Positions 1 through 7,037 of a stretch of 35,287 nucleotides of DNA are shown one piece after another (positions within the stretch are counted from its first letter, which is position 1; every line of letters begins with the position of its first letter). Origin of the DNA: Oscillospiraceae bacterium. GTDB taxonomy: Bacteria > Bacillota > Clostridia > Oscillospirales > Oscillospiraceae. The position numbers and the translations under genes were made by a program. A model generated the notes under the pieces. The model did not search any database and was not told the origin of the DNA. It was given only the letters and a program-made list of their open reading frames with translations. Where the stretch lies: positions 1 to 35,287 of the forward strand of contig CACWLG010000027.1 in NCBI GenBank assembly GCA_902761635.1. Reading direction: 5' to 3'.

Positions 1-348
1 ATAGGGCAGCACACCTGCACCATCCGTTAAATAGTGGGAAATCTCAAACGCCATGCGATTACCCTCATATTTCCACGCCGCGAGATGATAATTGGATTTC
101 TCTGAATTCAGTTTGATCGGCACCCAAGTATTCCGCACCGTCATGGGAAGCGCGTTAGGCTCCGGGAAGATATCGTTTTCTCTCACAACGGCCTGCACAT
201 AAAAGTATGGGAACCTTAGGCGCAAATCCTCTACAACGTCTCGCAGAATCTCTCCATCCACCGCTTCCTTCAGAACAGCAATTGCCCCCATCGTGTTGGG
301 ATGATCTGGTGTGGATAGAAAAAGCATTGGCTCAAAAAACTCTTTCAT
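1..348 (-). CDS. HxxxDG acyltransferase/condensation-like protein, N-terminal part
   Basis: I translated 116 codons without a stop, from an ATG at 346-348 to the left edge, so the C-terminal part is missing. A GGGAGG ribosome site lies 9 bases upstream (358-363), which supports this start. The visible protein ends in a stretch with H-Y-L-T-D-G near residues 106-111. This fits the HxxxDG active-site motif of the chloramphenicol-acetyltransferase-like superfamily (alcohol acetyltransferases, condensation domains), where the His is the general base. The early position of the motif suits a stand-alone acyltransferase rather than an NRPS. Its start codon overlaps the stop of the preceding helix-turn-helix gene by one base, so the two are translationally coupled. 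The substrate is unknown. Assignment rests on the motif and its spacing only. Confidence 0.6.
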   Translation of the reverse strand, partial: MKEFFEPMLFLSTPDHPNTMGAIAVLKEAVDGEILRDVVEDLRLRFPYFYVQAVVRENDIFPEPNALPMTVRNTWVPIKLNSEKSNYHLAAWKYEGNRMAFEISHYLTDGAGVLPY

Positions 349-566
349 TACTTCGATGCCTCCCTTTCCTCATACACAAGTCTCACATCATAGCCAAGTG
401 CTTCCATCATAGAAACAAATGTCTTGTTGACCACCTTATCCCCCCCATTGACAATACGGCTAACATAAGATGGTGTGGTACCCACAATCTCCGCAACTTT
501 GGCCTGAGTAGTACCCCCCTCTATACATTTTACCTTTACGTCCAATTCAATGTTGTTTTTTAGCAT
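348..566 (-). CDS. Small XRE-type helix-turn-helix protein
   Basis: A 72-aa protein. The chosen ATG (564-566) has a GAGG site a few bases upstream; an upstream ATG would add 47 residues with no family resemblance. Residues about 18-50 form a lambda-Cro/XRE helix-turn-helix, with TQAKVAEIVGTTPSYVSRIV as the helix-turn-recognition-helix core. The rest is short and may help dimerise. It overlaps the acyltransferase start by one base and probably sits in the same transcript, so it could be the regulator of that gene. It could also be a remnant of a mobile element, since the neighbouring DNA contains recombinase and phage fragments. DNA binding is well supported; the target is unknown. Confidence 0.7.
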   Translation of the reverse strand: MLKNNIELDVKVKCIEGGTTQAKVAEIVGTTPSYVSRIVNGGDKVVNKTFVSMMEALGYDVRLVYEEREASK

Positions 567-656
567 ATCCGCCTCACTATCCCCATAAACATTTGTTTCA
601 CGATTTGTGTAATTTATTTTAACATGCCACGTCGCTCCTTTCCAGTCCCAAAACGT

Positions 657-687
657 AAAAAAGCCCCGCCTCCGAAGAAGCAGGGCT
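657..687 (-). terminator. Rho-independent terminator with TTCG tetraloop
   Basis: On the minus strand an 11-bp stem (two G-T pairs) closes a TTCG loop (arms 662-672 and 677-687) and is followed by a run of Ts. It lies just after the stop of the recombinase remnant and ahead of the helix-turn-helix gene, and would end transcription arriving from the right. Confidence 0.85.
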
Positions 688-699
688 GCCGTTCTGTAT

Positions 700-1266
700 T
701 TATGCATTGATCTCCATTCCGCTTGTCAGGGTGAAGACGATGTCGTCCTTTGCGTTGACGGTCAGGTGGTCGACAAGGCTCCCCCAGAGTGCCTCGTCAA
801 ACTCCGTCACCATCTCCGGCAGCTTCTCGACCGACTGGATGAACCGCTCCAGTTCCCGCCTGCGGATACCCCTGGCTGAAATGTCGGCGGTGGTCTTCTC
901 GTACTCTGCCTTTGTAGCTTCAAACCGGGAAACCAGTGCGTCGTAGCGGATCGTGTACTCTTCCTGGTTCTGCGCCACCCGGGCGTTCTCGGCGATGAGG
1001 TTCTGGACGGCGTCCGCATCCACGTTCATCTGCTCCGCCAGCTTTTTCTGTTCCTTTTCCATTTCCTCCGTTCCCGTGAGCATATCCCGCACCGTCCGAA
1101 GTTCCGTCAGGACTTCCTTCCGGTCGGTAATGAGGCTGTTGACCACCCGGATGAATGCCTCCCTGATCTCATCCTCGGTCAGGTGCGGAGTCTGACAGCG
1201 GGTCTTGTCTTTGAACTTGGAGTTGCACTGCCAGATCACCCGGCGGTACTTGTCGGTGCTATGTGA
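700..1266 (-). pseudogene. Large serine recombinase, C-terminal remnant
   Basis: The open frame extends upstream to 1374, but only the part from about 1266 down to the stop at 700 looks like a recombinase. It contains the end of the recombinase zinc-ribbon region (KYRRVIWQCNSKF then a Cys), the HLTEDEIREAF segment that follows it, a long coiled coil with many Glu, Lys and Gln residues, and a short C-terminal region ending in EINA. These are the C-terminal parts of large serine recombinases from clostridial conjugative elements and phages. The catalytic N-terminal domain (serine nucleophile) and the recombinase domain are missing, so this cannot be an active enzyme. The 5' part is replaced by a plus-strand phage-like fragment joined at about 1267-1273, beside an A-run. 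It is followed by a strong terminator. Confidence 0.75.
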
Positions 1267-1273
1267 CCAGTAA

Positions 1274-1420
1274 AAAAAACTCCGCAACACCGAGCGGCAG
1301 ATGACCACGCCGCTGTTCCTGCTCCGCTGCGTACAGATCGGGCTGTCCCTGCGGGATCTGGATTTGCTGACCATCGGGATGGTGAACGATATGTACGCGG
1401 AGAGCAGGAACGACAGCTAT
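1274..1420 (+). pseudogene. Fragment of a phage tail-assembly gene
   Basis: The plus-strand frame after the stop at 1271-1273 reads KKLRNTERQ and then TTPLFLLRCVQIGLS, RDLDLLTIGMVNDMY and AESRND. I recognise this pattern from a small protein or frameshift product near the tail-assembly chaperone genes of Firmicutes prophages, usually ending shortly after an ND(E)Y segment. Resemblance fades at about 1420, after which the frame runs through unrelated DNA opposite the next gene. It has no upstream start region and no other phage genes around it, so it is a stranded piece about 150 bases long. Identification is from memory of the family. Confidence 0.45.
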
Positions 1421-1486
1421 CATAATTCACATAATAGTGGTGCATTTGTTTTCCCTGTTTTAGTCCAGCAGTCCGTTGTCTTAGGC

Positions 1487-1726
1487 TTATACTTTAACGA
1501 TTTCTTCTGTTTCTTCTTCCTCCGGCCGATAGATGCCGTATTCGCAAGGAACCGCCCTGCTATCTGCAATCCAAACGGGGTTCGTAGCGTCCGTGCCAAG
1601 CCGCCCGTTTTCGGTCAGGTAGAGCTTTTGAGTTTCGCCGGACTCGTAGCGGATGGTGTCTCCATCATGGAGTTCCGTGCCGTTGCGGTCGAAGTAATGT
1701 AGCTGGCCATCAATGTATCGGATCAT
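1487..1726 (-). CDS. Small hypothetical protein (79 aa)
   Basis: I start it at the ATG at 1724-1726, which has a perfect AGGAGG site about 8 bases upstream. A GTG nine bases earlier overlaps that site and is less likely. The protein opens with MIRYIDGQLHYFDRNGTEL and continues with a D-G-D-x-I-R-Y-E-S-G turn. It has an L-Y-L-T-E-N-G-R-L-G-T-D segment and an acidic tail. There is no signal peptide, membrane segment or cysteine cluster. Small proteins of this kind occur in clostridial mobile elements, which would suit the recombinase remnant next door, but I do not know a function. It looks like a small beta-rich domain. The good ribosome site and clean reading frame suggest a real gene. Confidence 0.6.
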   Translation of the reverse strand: MIRYIDGQLHYFDRNGTELHDGDTIRYESGETQKLYLTENGRLGTDATNPVWIADSRAVPCEYGIYRPEEEETEEIVKV

Positions 1727-1858
1727 TGTCCTCACCTCCTGGTGCTATTAATCGCTCTGAAAACGATACATAGCAAGAGGAGAAAGCGTTAAGTGTATAT
1801 TCCCCTCAAAGTATTCAGAATACCCGTGTGTGTTCGTAAGCGTGCTCGTAGCTTTATC

Positions 1859-2467
1859 CTACTCTTCATCCGGTTGCTGACCGTCGTGGGCTTTCCACTG
1901 GCAATCCGTCAACTCCATATTAGTAAAGGACGCTTTGAAAGAGCTATTTTCTGCGCTACATGCATAGATTCCAAATCGAATCTCATCCTTCACATTGAAC
2001 ATGTGGCAGATCCGCATTTGCTTGAAATGCACACCATCTTCCGAATACTCAATGCAAAAGTCATCGTCCCTCCGACTGAGGCGGAACCATGCCGACTTGA
2101 TGGATGCGTCTACATCAACGGAAGCCCAATCTGAATAACCGTTATTGGTCACGACGCTACCAAGCCGCTGGATAGAGTCATTCTCATACTCCATTGCCGC
2201 TTTCAGCCAGTTATCGCTGTCCAGATACATGATAATACCACTTTGGTCATAGCGTACCTTGGTATCAAATTCCGTCTTTACCACAAAGGAGAAATACTTC
2301 TCGCTGGTCTTCATCTGAAGCACCGGGGCATTATCATTACGAAAATGATAATATGTACGCTGCCAAAGGTCGGTATGCGGCTCAGTGGTTATTTCCACAC
2401 GATCTTCCTTTACGCCATATTCCTTGGGGACTCTCGTCCATTCCATCGTCCTTGCATCAATTTTCAT
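1859..2467 (-). CDS. DUF1349 family protein (concanavalin A-like fold)
   Basis: A 202-aa cytoplasmic protein with no signal peptide. The ATG is preceded by an AAAGGAG site 8 bases away. The sequence follows the DUF1349 / regulation-of-enolase-1-like pattern: an early W-T-R-V-P, a W-Q-R-T-Y-Y segment, a central Q-S-G-I-I-M-Y-L-D-S-D-N-W-L-K-A-A-M-E-Y strand pair, a SAWFRLSRRDDDFCIEYSEDG core and a final R-F-G-I-Y-A segment. The family adopts a beta-sandwich like concanavalin A and has been linked loosely to sugar binding and growth on carbohydrates. No enzymatic role is established. It stands alone between a small hypothetical gene and a truncated acylphosphatase, with no clear operon partner. 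The family call is secure and the role is unknown. Confidence 0.85.
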   Translation of the reverse strand: MKIDARTMEWTRVPKEYGVKEDRVEITTEPHTDLWQRTYYHFRNDNAPVLQMKTSEKYFSFVVKTEFDTKVRYDQSGIIMYLDSDNWLKAAMEYENDSIQRLGSVVTNNGYSDWASVDVDASIKSAWFRLSRRDDDFCIEYSEDGVHFKQMRICHMFNVKDEIRFGIYACSAENSSFKASFTNMELTDCQWKAHDGQQPDEE

Positions 2468-2481
2468 TGCCGTTTTCTCCT

Positions 2482-2670
2482 TTACCTCGCCCTGAATCCT
2501 CGTTCATCAGGCTCCACCGGAATCACTCGGCTGTCCATGTTTTCTATCTTGACATACCGACCAGCTTCTATCGCCAGGATCACCTTGTCTATGTTCTCCT
2601 CTTCTCCTTGGATCTCCATAGTCACGCTGCCGTCCCATTCGTTCCTTAAAGAGCAGGCTACCTTTATCAC
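2482..2670 (-). pseudogene. Acylphosphatase, 5'-truncated
   Basis: This 62-codon frame matches the second half of acylphosphatase, a small enzyme that hydrolyses acyl phosphates. Visible are R-N-E-W-D-G-S-V, containing the position of the catalytic Asn, then E-I-Q-G-x-E-E-x-I-D-K-V, a V-K-I-E-N-M strand and an E-R-G-F end. Normal family members are about 90 residues and begin with the phosphate-binding loop V-Q-G-V-G-F-R. That loop with its catalytic Arg is absent. Exactly where it should be, from about 2670 on, the DNA is instead an AT-rich fragment of a leucine-rich-repeat gene on the opposite strand. An ATG is present at 2670 by chance, without a convincing ribosome site. The remaining part cannot be active. 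Confidence 0.6.
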
Positions 2671-3079
2671 TAATAAAAATAAACGCTCTTTCCCAAGCGG
2701 GAGCCGGGTATATGATTACGAATGTGAAGTGTGGGGAGATAGTTTCTCTGAGTATTCTGGTTCCTCAAAAGATCTTATTTTGCAGAGCGGAATAAAAGAT
2801 ATTGGAATGTCTGCGTTTCGAGATGCAGATATCAGATCCGTTGTCATTCCTCAAGGTGTTACAAAACTTAATTCCTCTGCATTTGAATCGTGTAGCAATC
2901 TTACACACGTGTCGCTTCCATCCTCTTTAAAAGAAATCAAAAGCAGGACATTTGAAGGATGTTCAAACCTTGTTTATATTGAGCTGCCTTCTGGAATTAA
3001 AAAGATAGAAAACAGCACGTTTTCAAATTGTTCAGATTTAGAAGCAATTATTATCCCTGAAGGTTGTACTTCTATATAA
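2664..3079 (+). pseudogene. BspA-type leucine-rich-repeat protein fragment
   Basis: The plus-strand frame from about 2664 to the stop at 3077-3079 encodes roughly four LRR_5 repeats of about 23 residues. Each has the form I-x-x-x-A/T-F-x-x-C-S-N-L-x-x-I-x-L-P-x-x-x-K-x-I, with F-E-S-C-S-N-L, F-E-G-C-S-N-L and F-S-N-C-S-D-L visible. This is typical of BspA-like surface proteins of gut and oral bacteria, which are usually hundreds of residues long with a signal peptide. The fragment has neither a start site nor a signal sequence, and it ends after a few repeats. Its base composition is much more AT-rich than the flanks, which suggests foreign origin. The open frame continues upstream to 2243, but that part is only the antisense of the DUF1349 gene. 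Confidence 0.65.
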
Positions 3080-3158
3080 AGAGCAGTCCATGAGACTTCT
3101 GTCGATTGTTCTGTTATGCAGAAGCACAATCACATTCCATTATTGGGATTCATATCAT

Positions 3159-3593
3159 TTACGATTCCGCTTTGTAGAAGCGGATATGCAGTCCCTCATC
3201 ATCACGGATGCCTTCACCGATGAAAGAGTTTGCGTGAAGGATAGGGGCCAGTGCCTTGGAGTCCGTGATAAAGGTCGGGACAGAATGCCAGGGGCGAGGT
3301 CTTGCCCCGTCGGTGAACCACGCTTCATTCTGGACATAGATATGACAGGGTGATCCTGTGTGATCCGTACCGGTCAGTATATAACGTGCGGACATATGGC
3401 GGACATCGGCGGCATTTGTAATCTGCGTATCCACACCGCAAGGCTCGATGATTCCCTGAAATAGAGGGCCGCTTACTGTCCCTGCAAACGGGATCATGCG
3501 GACAATGCCTGCTTCGCTTTCAAACTTAACAATTCCTTTTGGATCTGTTTGAACAAGCAAGTCCAAGATCATATTCTCTGACTTTATAATCAT
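3159..3593 (-). CDS. DUF3237 family protein
   Basis: A 144-aa protein. I chose the ATG at 3591-3593 because a GGGAGG site lies just upstream; the frame stays open further but without a site. The sequence has the DUF3237 signature: a G-P-L-F-Q-G-I-I-E-P-C-G-V-D segment, then a region ending in S-A-R-Y-I-L-T-G-T-D that leads into a strand with I-Y-V-Q-N-E. The family forms a beta-barrel and has no firmly established reaction. Members often lie beside genes for aromatic, polyketide or hydroxy-acid catabolism. Here it is the last gene of cluster A, 64 bases after a small hypothetical gene. A role in handling the cluster substrate is inference from position only. Confidence 0.75.
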   Translation of the reverse strand: MIIKSENMILDLLVQTDPKGIVKFESEAGIVRMIPFAGTVSGPLFQGIIEPCGVDTQITNAADVRHMSARYILTGTDHTGSPCHIYVQNEAWFTDGARPRPWHSVPTFITDSKALAPILHANSFIGEGIRDDEGLHIRFYKAES

Positions 3594-3657
3594 ATTGTTT
3601 TGCCTCCCGTTATTGAGCGAACTATATATGCACGCAAAACAGCCCTGCCTGACAGTA

Positions 3658-3852
3658 TTATATCGCAATGTCTTTTGCCGATTCAAAATATTGCTTGCAG
3701 GTTACACGATAACGCGCCGTGGCCTCTTTTGCCTCCATGTATTGTCTCATGAGCTCCATAGATGGATTATCTCTGCACAGCATTCCCAGAAGCCGCTCAC
3801 GCTCAAGAGCCGAAAAAAGGATTGTAAGGTGCTTTTTCATATCTTGCCCCAT
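3658..3852 (-). CDS. Small hypothetical helical protein (64 aa)
   Basis: The ATG at 3850-3852 has an AGAGGTG site directly upstream; a GTG nine bases earlier lies within that site and is less likely. The protein is charged and predicted mostly helical, with K-K-H-L-T-I-L-F-S-A-L-E-R-E-R-L-L-G-M-L, then Q-Y-M-E-A-K-E-A-T-A-R-Y. It shows no membrane span, signal peptide or metal motif. It lies 45 bases after the RraA gene and 64 bases before the DUF3237 gene, in the same direction, so it is probably the penultimate gene of cluster A. I do not recognise a family. Confidence 0.5.
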   Translation of the reverse strand: MGQDMKKHLTILFSALERERLLGMLCRDNPSMELMRQYMEAKEATARYRVTCKQYFESAKDIAI

Positions 3853-3897
3853 TATTTTCACCTCTTCGCTTGATCCAAAACTTCACTTGAGCGCCCG

Positions 3898-4587
3898 TCA
3901 AGAATGGTGAAAGCTCCCTCCGCGCTTCAGAAATGCTCCGGTGAAAATCTCCTTGTGATGTTCTTCGGCATAAGTGCCGTCCTTCATCTGCTTCATTTCA
4001 TCCTGTTCCATGGCGAGATTCTTTCTGACAGCGTCCAGAAGCTCCGCCGCATCATCACGTGGAATCACAACAAGGCCATCGGAATCACCCACCAGCAGAT
4101 CGCCGGGCATGACCACTTGCCCGCCGCAGACGACAGGGACATTGATCTCGCCGGGGCCTTCCCGATAGGGGCCGAGAGGCGTGGCCGCCATGGCAAACAC
4201 CGGAAGCGGACTGTTGTGAATGTCATCCAGATCACGAACCGCACCGTTTACGACAAAACCGCCGAGCTTTCGCTCCTCCGCATAGGCAAGCATCATCCCG
4301 CCAACCAATGCTCGGTCGGCATATCCCGCGCCGTCAATCACGATGATGTCACCCGGCTGCGCATAGTCGAGCGCGACCTGTGCCATCAGATTATCCCCGG
4401 CGGGAACCTTTACCGTAAAGGCCGGTCCGATCAAATTGATCCGATTATAAGAGCGAATACCGCCGAACATACAGTTCATTCTCTTGACGCAGTCGCCTAT
4501 ATTGCTGCTGGGGACCTCCCGGTAAGCGTCGATCAGCTCCGGGCTTGGTCTCTCGATATCCAGAAATGCGCGAAATCCTATTGGCAT
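3898..4587 (-). CDS. RraA/HMG-aldolase family protein
   Basis: A 229-aa member of the RraA-like fold, which includes 4-hydroxy-4-methyl-2-oxoglutarate/4-carboxy-4-hydroxy-2-oxoadipate aldolases and oxaloacetate decarboxylases. The start (4585-4587) has a GGAGGAGAG site upstream. Visible family marks are S-S-N-I-G-D-C near the N-terminus, I-D-G-A-G-Y-A-D-R-A-L-V-G-G, then GGFVVNGAVRDLDDI, whose Arg-Asp pair is the substrate and metal site of the aldolases. The C-terminal block is G-D-L-L-V-G-D-S-D-G-L-V-V-I-P. Class II members use a divalent metal to cleave a 4-hydroxy-2-oxo acid to pyruvate, or to decarboxylate oxaloacetate. In cluster A, with malic enzyme and a UxaA-type dehydratase, a pyruvate-forming last step is plausible. 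The exact substrate is unproven. The RNase E regulator role of E. coli RraA is unlikely here. Confidence 0.85.
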   Translation of the reverse strand: MPIGFRAFLDIERPSPELIDAYREVPSSNIGDCVKRMNCMFGGIRSYNRINLIGPAFTVKVPAGDNLMAQVALDYAQPGDIIVIDGAGYADRALVGGMMLAYAEERKLGGFVVNGAVRDLDDIHNSPLPVFAMAATPLGPYREGPGEINVPVVCGGQVVMPGDLLVGDSDGLVVIPRDDAAELLDAVRKNLAMEQDEMKQMKDGTYAEEHHKEIFTGAFLKRGGSFHHS

Positions 4588-4600
4588 AAAGCTCTCCTCC

Positions 4601-5071
4601 TCAATGATGTCCTGCGTACTTGTCCGCTGCCAGCTTCCCGCAGTATTCCGCGATAAAGGCTGCAATATAAGAAATAACGAAGGTGACGGGCCAGTCGCGG
4701 ACGAAGCCCTGAACCCAAAGTCCCATCTGCTCCGATGCCGGAATGGCCTCGTTATAAAAGATATTGACTCCCGAAACGATCGCTGTATTAAAGGTATTCA
4801 ACACAAGCGAAGGGATGATGCCGTCAGTTAGTTTCCACGCGAGCGTCCCTTCCTTCAATCCCAGCCGGCGGCAAAATGCCGCCGACCAGTCTTTGTATGG
4901 AAGGAAAATACTTACCAGTATGATGACCAGACTGATCATCGCCCAGATTTTAAAGACATTGGAAATGTTGAGCGCAATTCCATCAAGCAGGATCACGGCA
5001 ACCGCCATGATGAACCCCATAACCAGCGACAGAATCAGAAGCAGGGTTTCTCCGTAATGTGTTTTCAGCAT
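4601..5071 (-). CDS. Small integral membrane protein, four predicted spans
   Basis: A 156-aa hydrophobic protein with about four membrane segments: residues about 8-30, 40-58, 88-106 and 128-146. It has a short basic loop (K-D-W-S-A-A-F-C-R-R) and ends in a hydrophilic K-L-A-A-D-K-Y-A-G-H-H tail. The layout recalls DUF2798-like small membrane proteins, but I cannot confirm the family. It begins 2 bases after the stop of the ene-reductase gene and ends 13 bases before the RraA start, so it is embedded in the cluster A operon. It might be a helper for substrate entry or exit, or a membrane anchor. That is speculation from position. Confidence 0.7.
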   Translation of the reverse strand: MLKTHYGETLLLILSLVMGFIMAVAVILLDGIALNISNVFKIWAMISLVIILVSIFLPYKDWSAAFCRRLGLKEGTLAWKLTDGIIPSLVLNTFNTAIVSGVNIFYNEAIPASEQMGLWVQGFVRDWPVTFVISYIAAFIAEYCGKLAADKYAGHH

Positions 5072-5073
5072 AG

Positions 5074-7017
5074 TCAGATATCCAGCGCGGCGTGGTGACC
5101 CTGGTAGGTAGCCTTGGTGATGGTGCCGACGGCGTTTGCGTCGCCGATCACACGCACCCAGGGCGCGCAGTCGTAGAGCTCCTCGGCAACATTCCAGCGA
5201 GGACGCTGACCGAGGGCGCAGATGATCGTTGTACCGGGAACCAGCACCTTCTCCCCCTCCTTGGTCTCACACCAGATACCCTCTTTCGTGACCTCCAGGC
5301 CCTTGTAGCCGGTGTGCACCACGCAGAGCTTGTTGAGCTTTTCGAGCAGCAGCGGGCGCTGGCGGATGACGGAGTCGAGGGCCACATCGTCGCGCATTTC
5401 GACGAGGTGGACCTTTCTGCCCTCCATGCCCATATGGATGGCGCACTCCACGCCGGAGATGCCGCCGCCAAATACGACCACGGAGTCGGTGATTAGCTTT
5501 TCGTGCTTGTATTGGTCGTTGACGAGGATCACATTCTCACCGTCCAGACCGGGGATCGGCGGACGCAGCGGAGAGGAGCCGGCGGCGATGATGATGGCGT
5601 CGGGCTTATAGGCCTCGGCAAACTCTTTGGTGACCTCTTGCCCGGTGATGATCTTGGCGCCCGCGCGCTCAGCCAGGAGCCTGTAGGTCTCGCCGAGTTT
5701 GAACATCTCCTGCTTGAAGGGCAGGACTTCCTCGCTCTTGAGGATGCCGCCCACGCGGTCCTCCTTCTCGCAGAGCAGAACATCGTGCCCACGACGTGCT
5801 GCGGTATAGGCGGCGTACAGGCCGCCGGGGCCGCCGCCCGCGATCAGGACGCGCTTTTTGACCGGAGCCGGGGTAATCTCCATACCCTCGTCCTCGCGGC
5901 CGATGATGGGATTGATGGCGCAGCGGCGCGTGCCGGTAGCGGCGCGCTCGGACATGCAGACAAAGCAGCGCATGCAGTGGACGATCTCCTCGTCCCGGTT
6001 CTCCATGACCTTCTGGGGCAGGAAGGGATCGGCCAGGAGCTGACGGCCCATCTCCACGATGTCCGCCTTGCCGGAGGCAATGATCTCCTCCATCTGCTCG
6101 GGGTCGGTCAGGCCGCCGATGGTAGCCACGGGGACAGAGACATGCTTCTTGATCTCGGCAGCCAGATATACGTTTCTGCCATGGTTCTCAAACATGCTGG
6201 GGTGGGTAATGCCGAAGGTGCGCTGATAGGTGCCCGCGGTGACATGGAGAATGTCGATATAGGGCTCCAGGAGTTTCGCGATTCTCACGCCCTCGTCCAG
6301 ATCGTAGCCCTCGGGAACAAACTCCGCGCCGGAGAGGCGCAACTCAATTGGGAAGCCGGGGCCGACGGCGGCGCGAACAGCCTTCAGCACCTCAATCGCA
6401 AGGCGGCAGCGGTTCTCGGTAGAGCCGCCGTATTCATCGGTGCGGTGGTTGAACATTGGAGACAGGAACTGGTTGAGAAGCCAGCCGTGACCTGCGTGGA
6501 CCATGACCATCTCAAAGCCTGCCCGCTTGCAGAGTCCGGCCACATGGCCGTAGGCTGCGACAATCTCGTCGATCATATCTTTTGTGAGAGCCTTATATGG
6601 TACGCCGTCGGCACGGACACCGTCATCGGCGGACCACTGGTTCAGACCGTGGGACTTGTTCTTGTCAGTCATATAGGTGCCGGCAAACATGCCGGAGTGA
6701 CTCAGCTCAATGCTGGGAATTGCGCCGTGTCTTCTGATCGCGTCAGCAGTGTAGGTGGCTTTGGGGAGAGAGTTTAAGATGCTCTCATCCAAACGGTAGG
6801 CGTGGCTGCCGTCGCTGGGGTGTACCATCAGCTCTGAGACGGTGACTGCCGCGCAGCCGCCCTTGGCGCGGTATTCATAGAAGGCCTGGGATTTGGGGCC
6901 GATGCAGCCGTCAAGCTCGATATCGGTTCCGCCCATAGGTGTGGAGAACATGCGGTTTCGGTACCAGACGTTCCCGATACGGATGGGTTTGCAGAGATGG
7001 GGATACTTGCGTTCCAT
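5074..7017 (-). CDS. OYE-type NADH:flavin oxidoreductase / ene-reductase (Fe-S, FAD, NAD)
   Basis: A 647-aa protein with the build of 2,4-dienoyl-CoA reductase, BaiCD/BaiH and trimethylamine dehydrogenase. Residues about 8-345 form an Old Yellow Enzyme TIM barrel for FMN (P-I-R-I-G-N, I-E-L-S-H-S-G, H-A-G-H-G-W-L-L-N-Q-F-L-S-P, E-Y-G-G-S). Cys348, Cys351, Cys354 and Cys366 are the 4Fe-4S ligands. Residues about 388-647 hold an FAD/NAD module with two glycine-rich folds (A-G-G-G-P-G-G-L-Y-A-A and F-G-G-G-I-S-G-V-E-C-A). Family members pass electrons from NAD(P)H through FAD and Fe-S to FMN and reduce an activated C=C bond, for example in bile acids, enoates or flavones. It sits directly after the GltD-like gene (20-base gap), a possible electron partner. 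Which enone or enoate it reduces cannot be read off. Confidence 0.9.
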   Translation of the reverse strand: MERKYPHLCKPIRIGNVWYRNRMFSTPMGGTDIELDGCIGPKSQAFYEYRAKGGCAAVTVSELMVHPSDGSHAYRLDESILNSLPKATYTADAIRRHGAIPSIELSHSGMFAGTYMTDKNKSHGLNQWSADDGVRADGVPYKALTKDMIDEIVAAYGHVAGLCKRAGFEMVMVHAGHGWLLNQFLSPMFNHRTDEYGGSTENRCRLAIEVLKAVRAAVGPGFPIELRLSGAEFVPEGYDLDEGVRIAKLLEPYIDILHVTAGTYQRTFGITHPSMFENHGRNVYLAAEIKKHVSVPVATIGGLTDPEQMEEIIASGKADIVEMGRQLLADPFLPQKVMENRDEEIVHCMRCFVCMSERAATGTRRCAINPIIGREDEGMEITPAPVKKRVLIAGGGPGGLYAAYTAARRGHDVLLCEKEDRVGGILKSEEVLPFKQEMFKLGETYRLLAERAGAKIITGQEVTKEFAEAYKPDAIIIAAGSSPLRPPIPGLDGENVILVNDQYKHEKLITDSVVVFGGGISGVECAIHMGMEGRKVHLVEMRDDVALDSVIRQRPLLLEKLNKLCVVHTGYKGLEVTKEGIWCETKEGEKVLVPGTTIICALGQRPRWNVAEELYDCAPWVRVIGDANAVGTITKATYQGHHAALDI

Positions 7018-7037
7018 AGCGTTTTCCTCCTGATTGT

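Noticed and set aside
2243-2660. N-terminal part of the plus-strand frame leading into the leucine-rich repeats
   Set aside because: It is the complement of DUF1349 and acylphosphatase codons; only the part after about 2664 looks like a leucine-rich-repeat protein.
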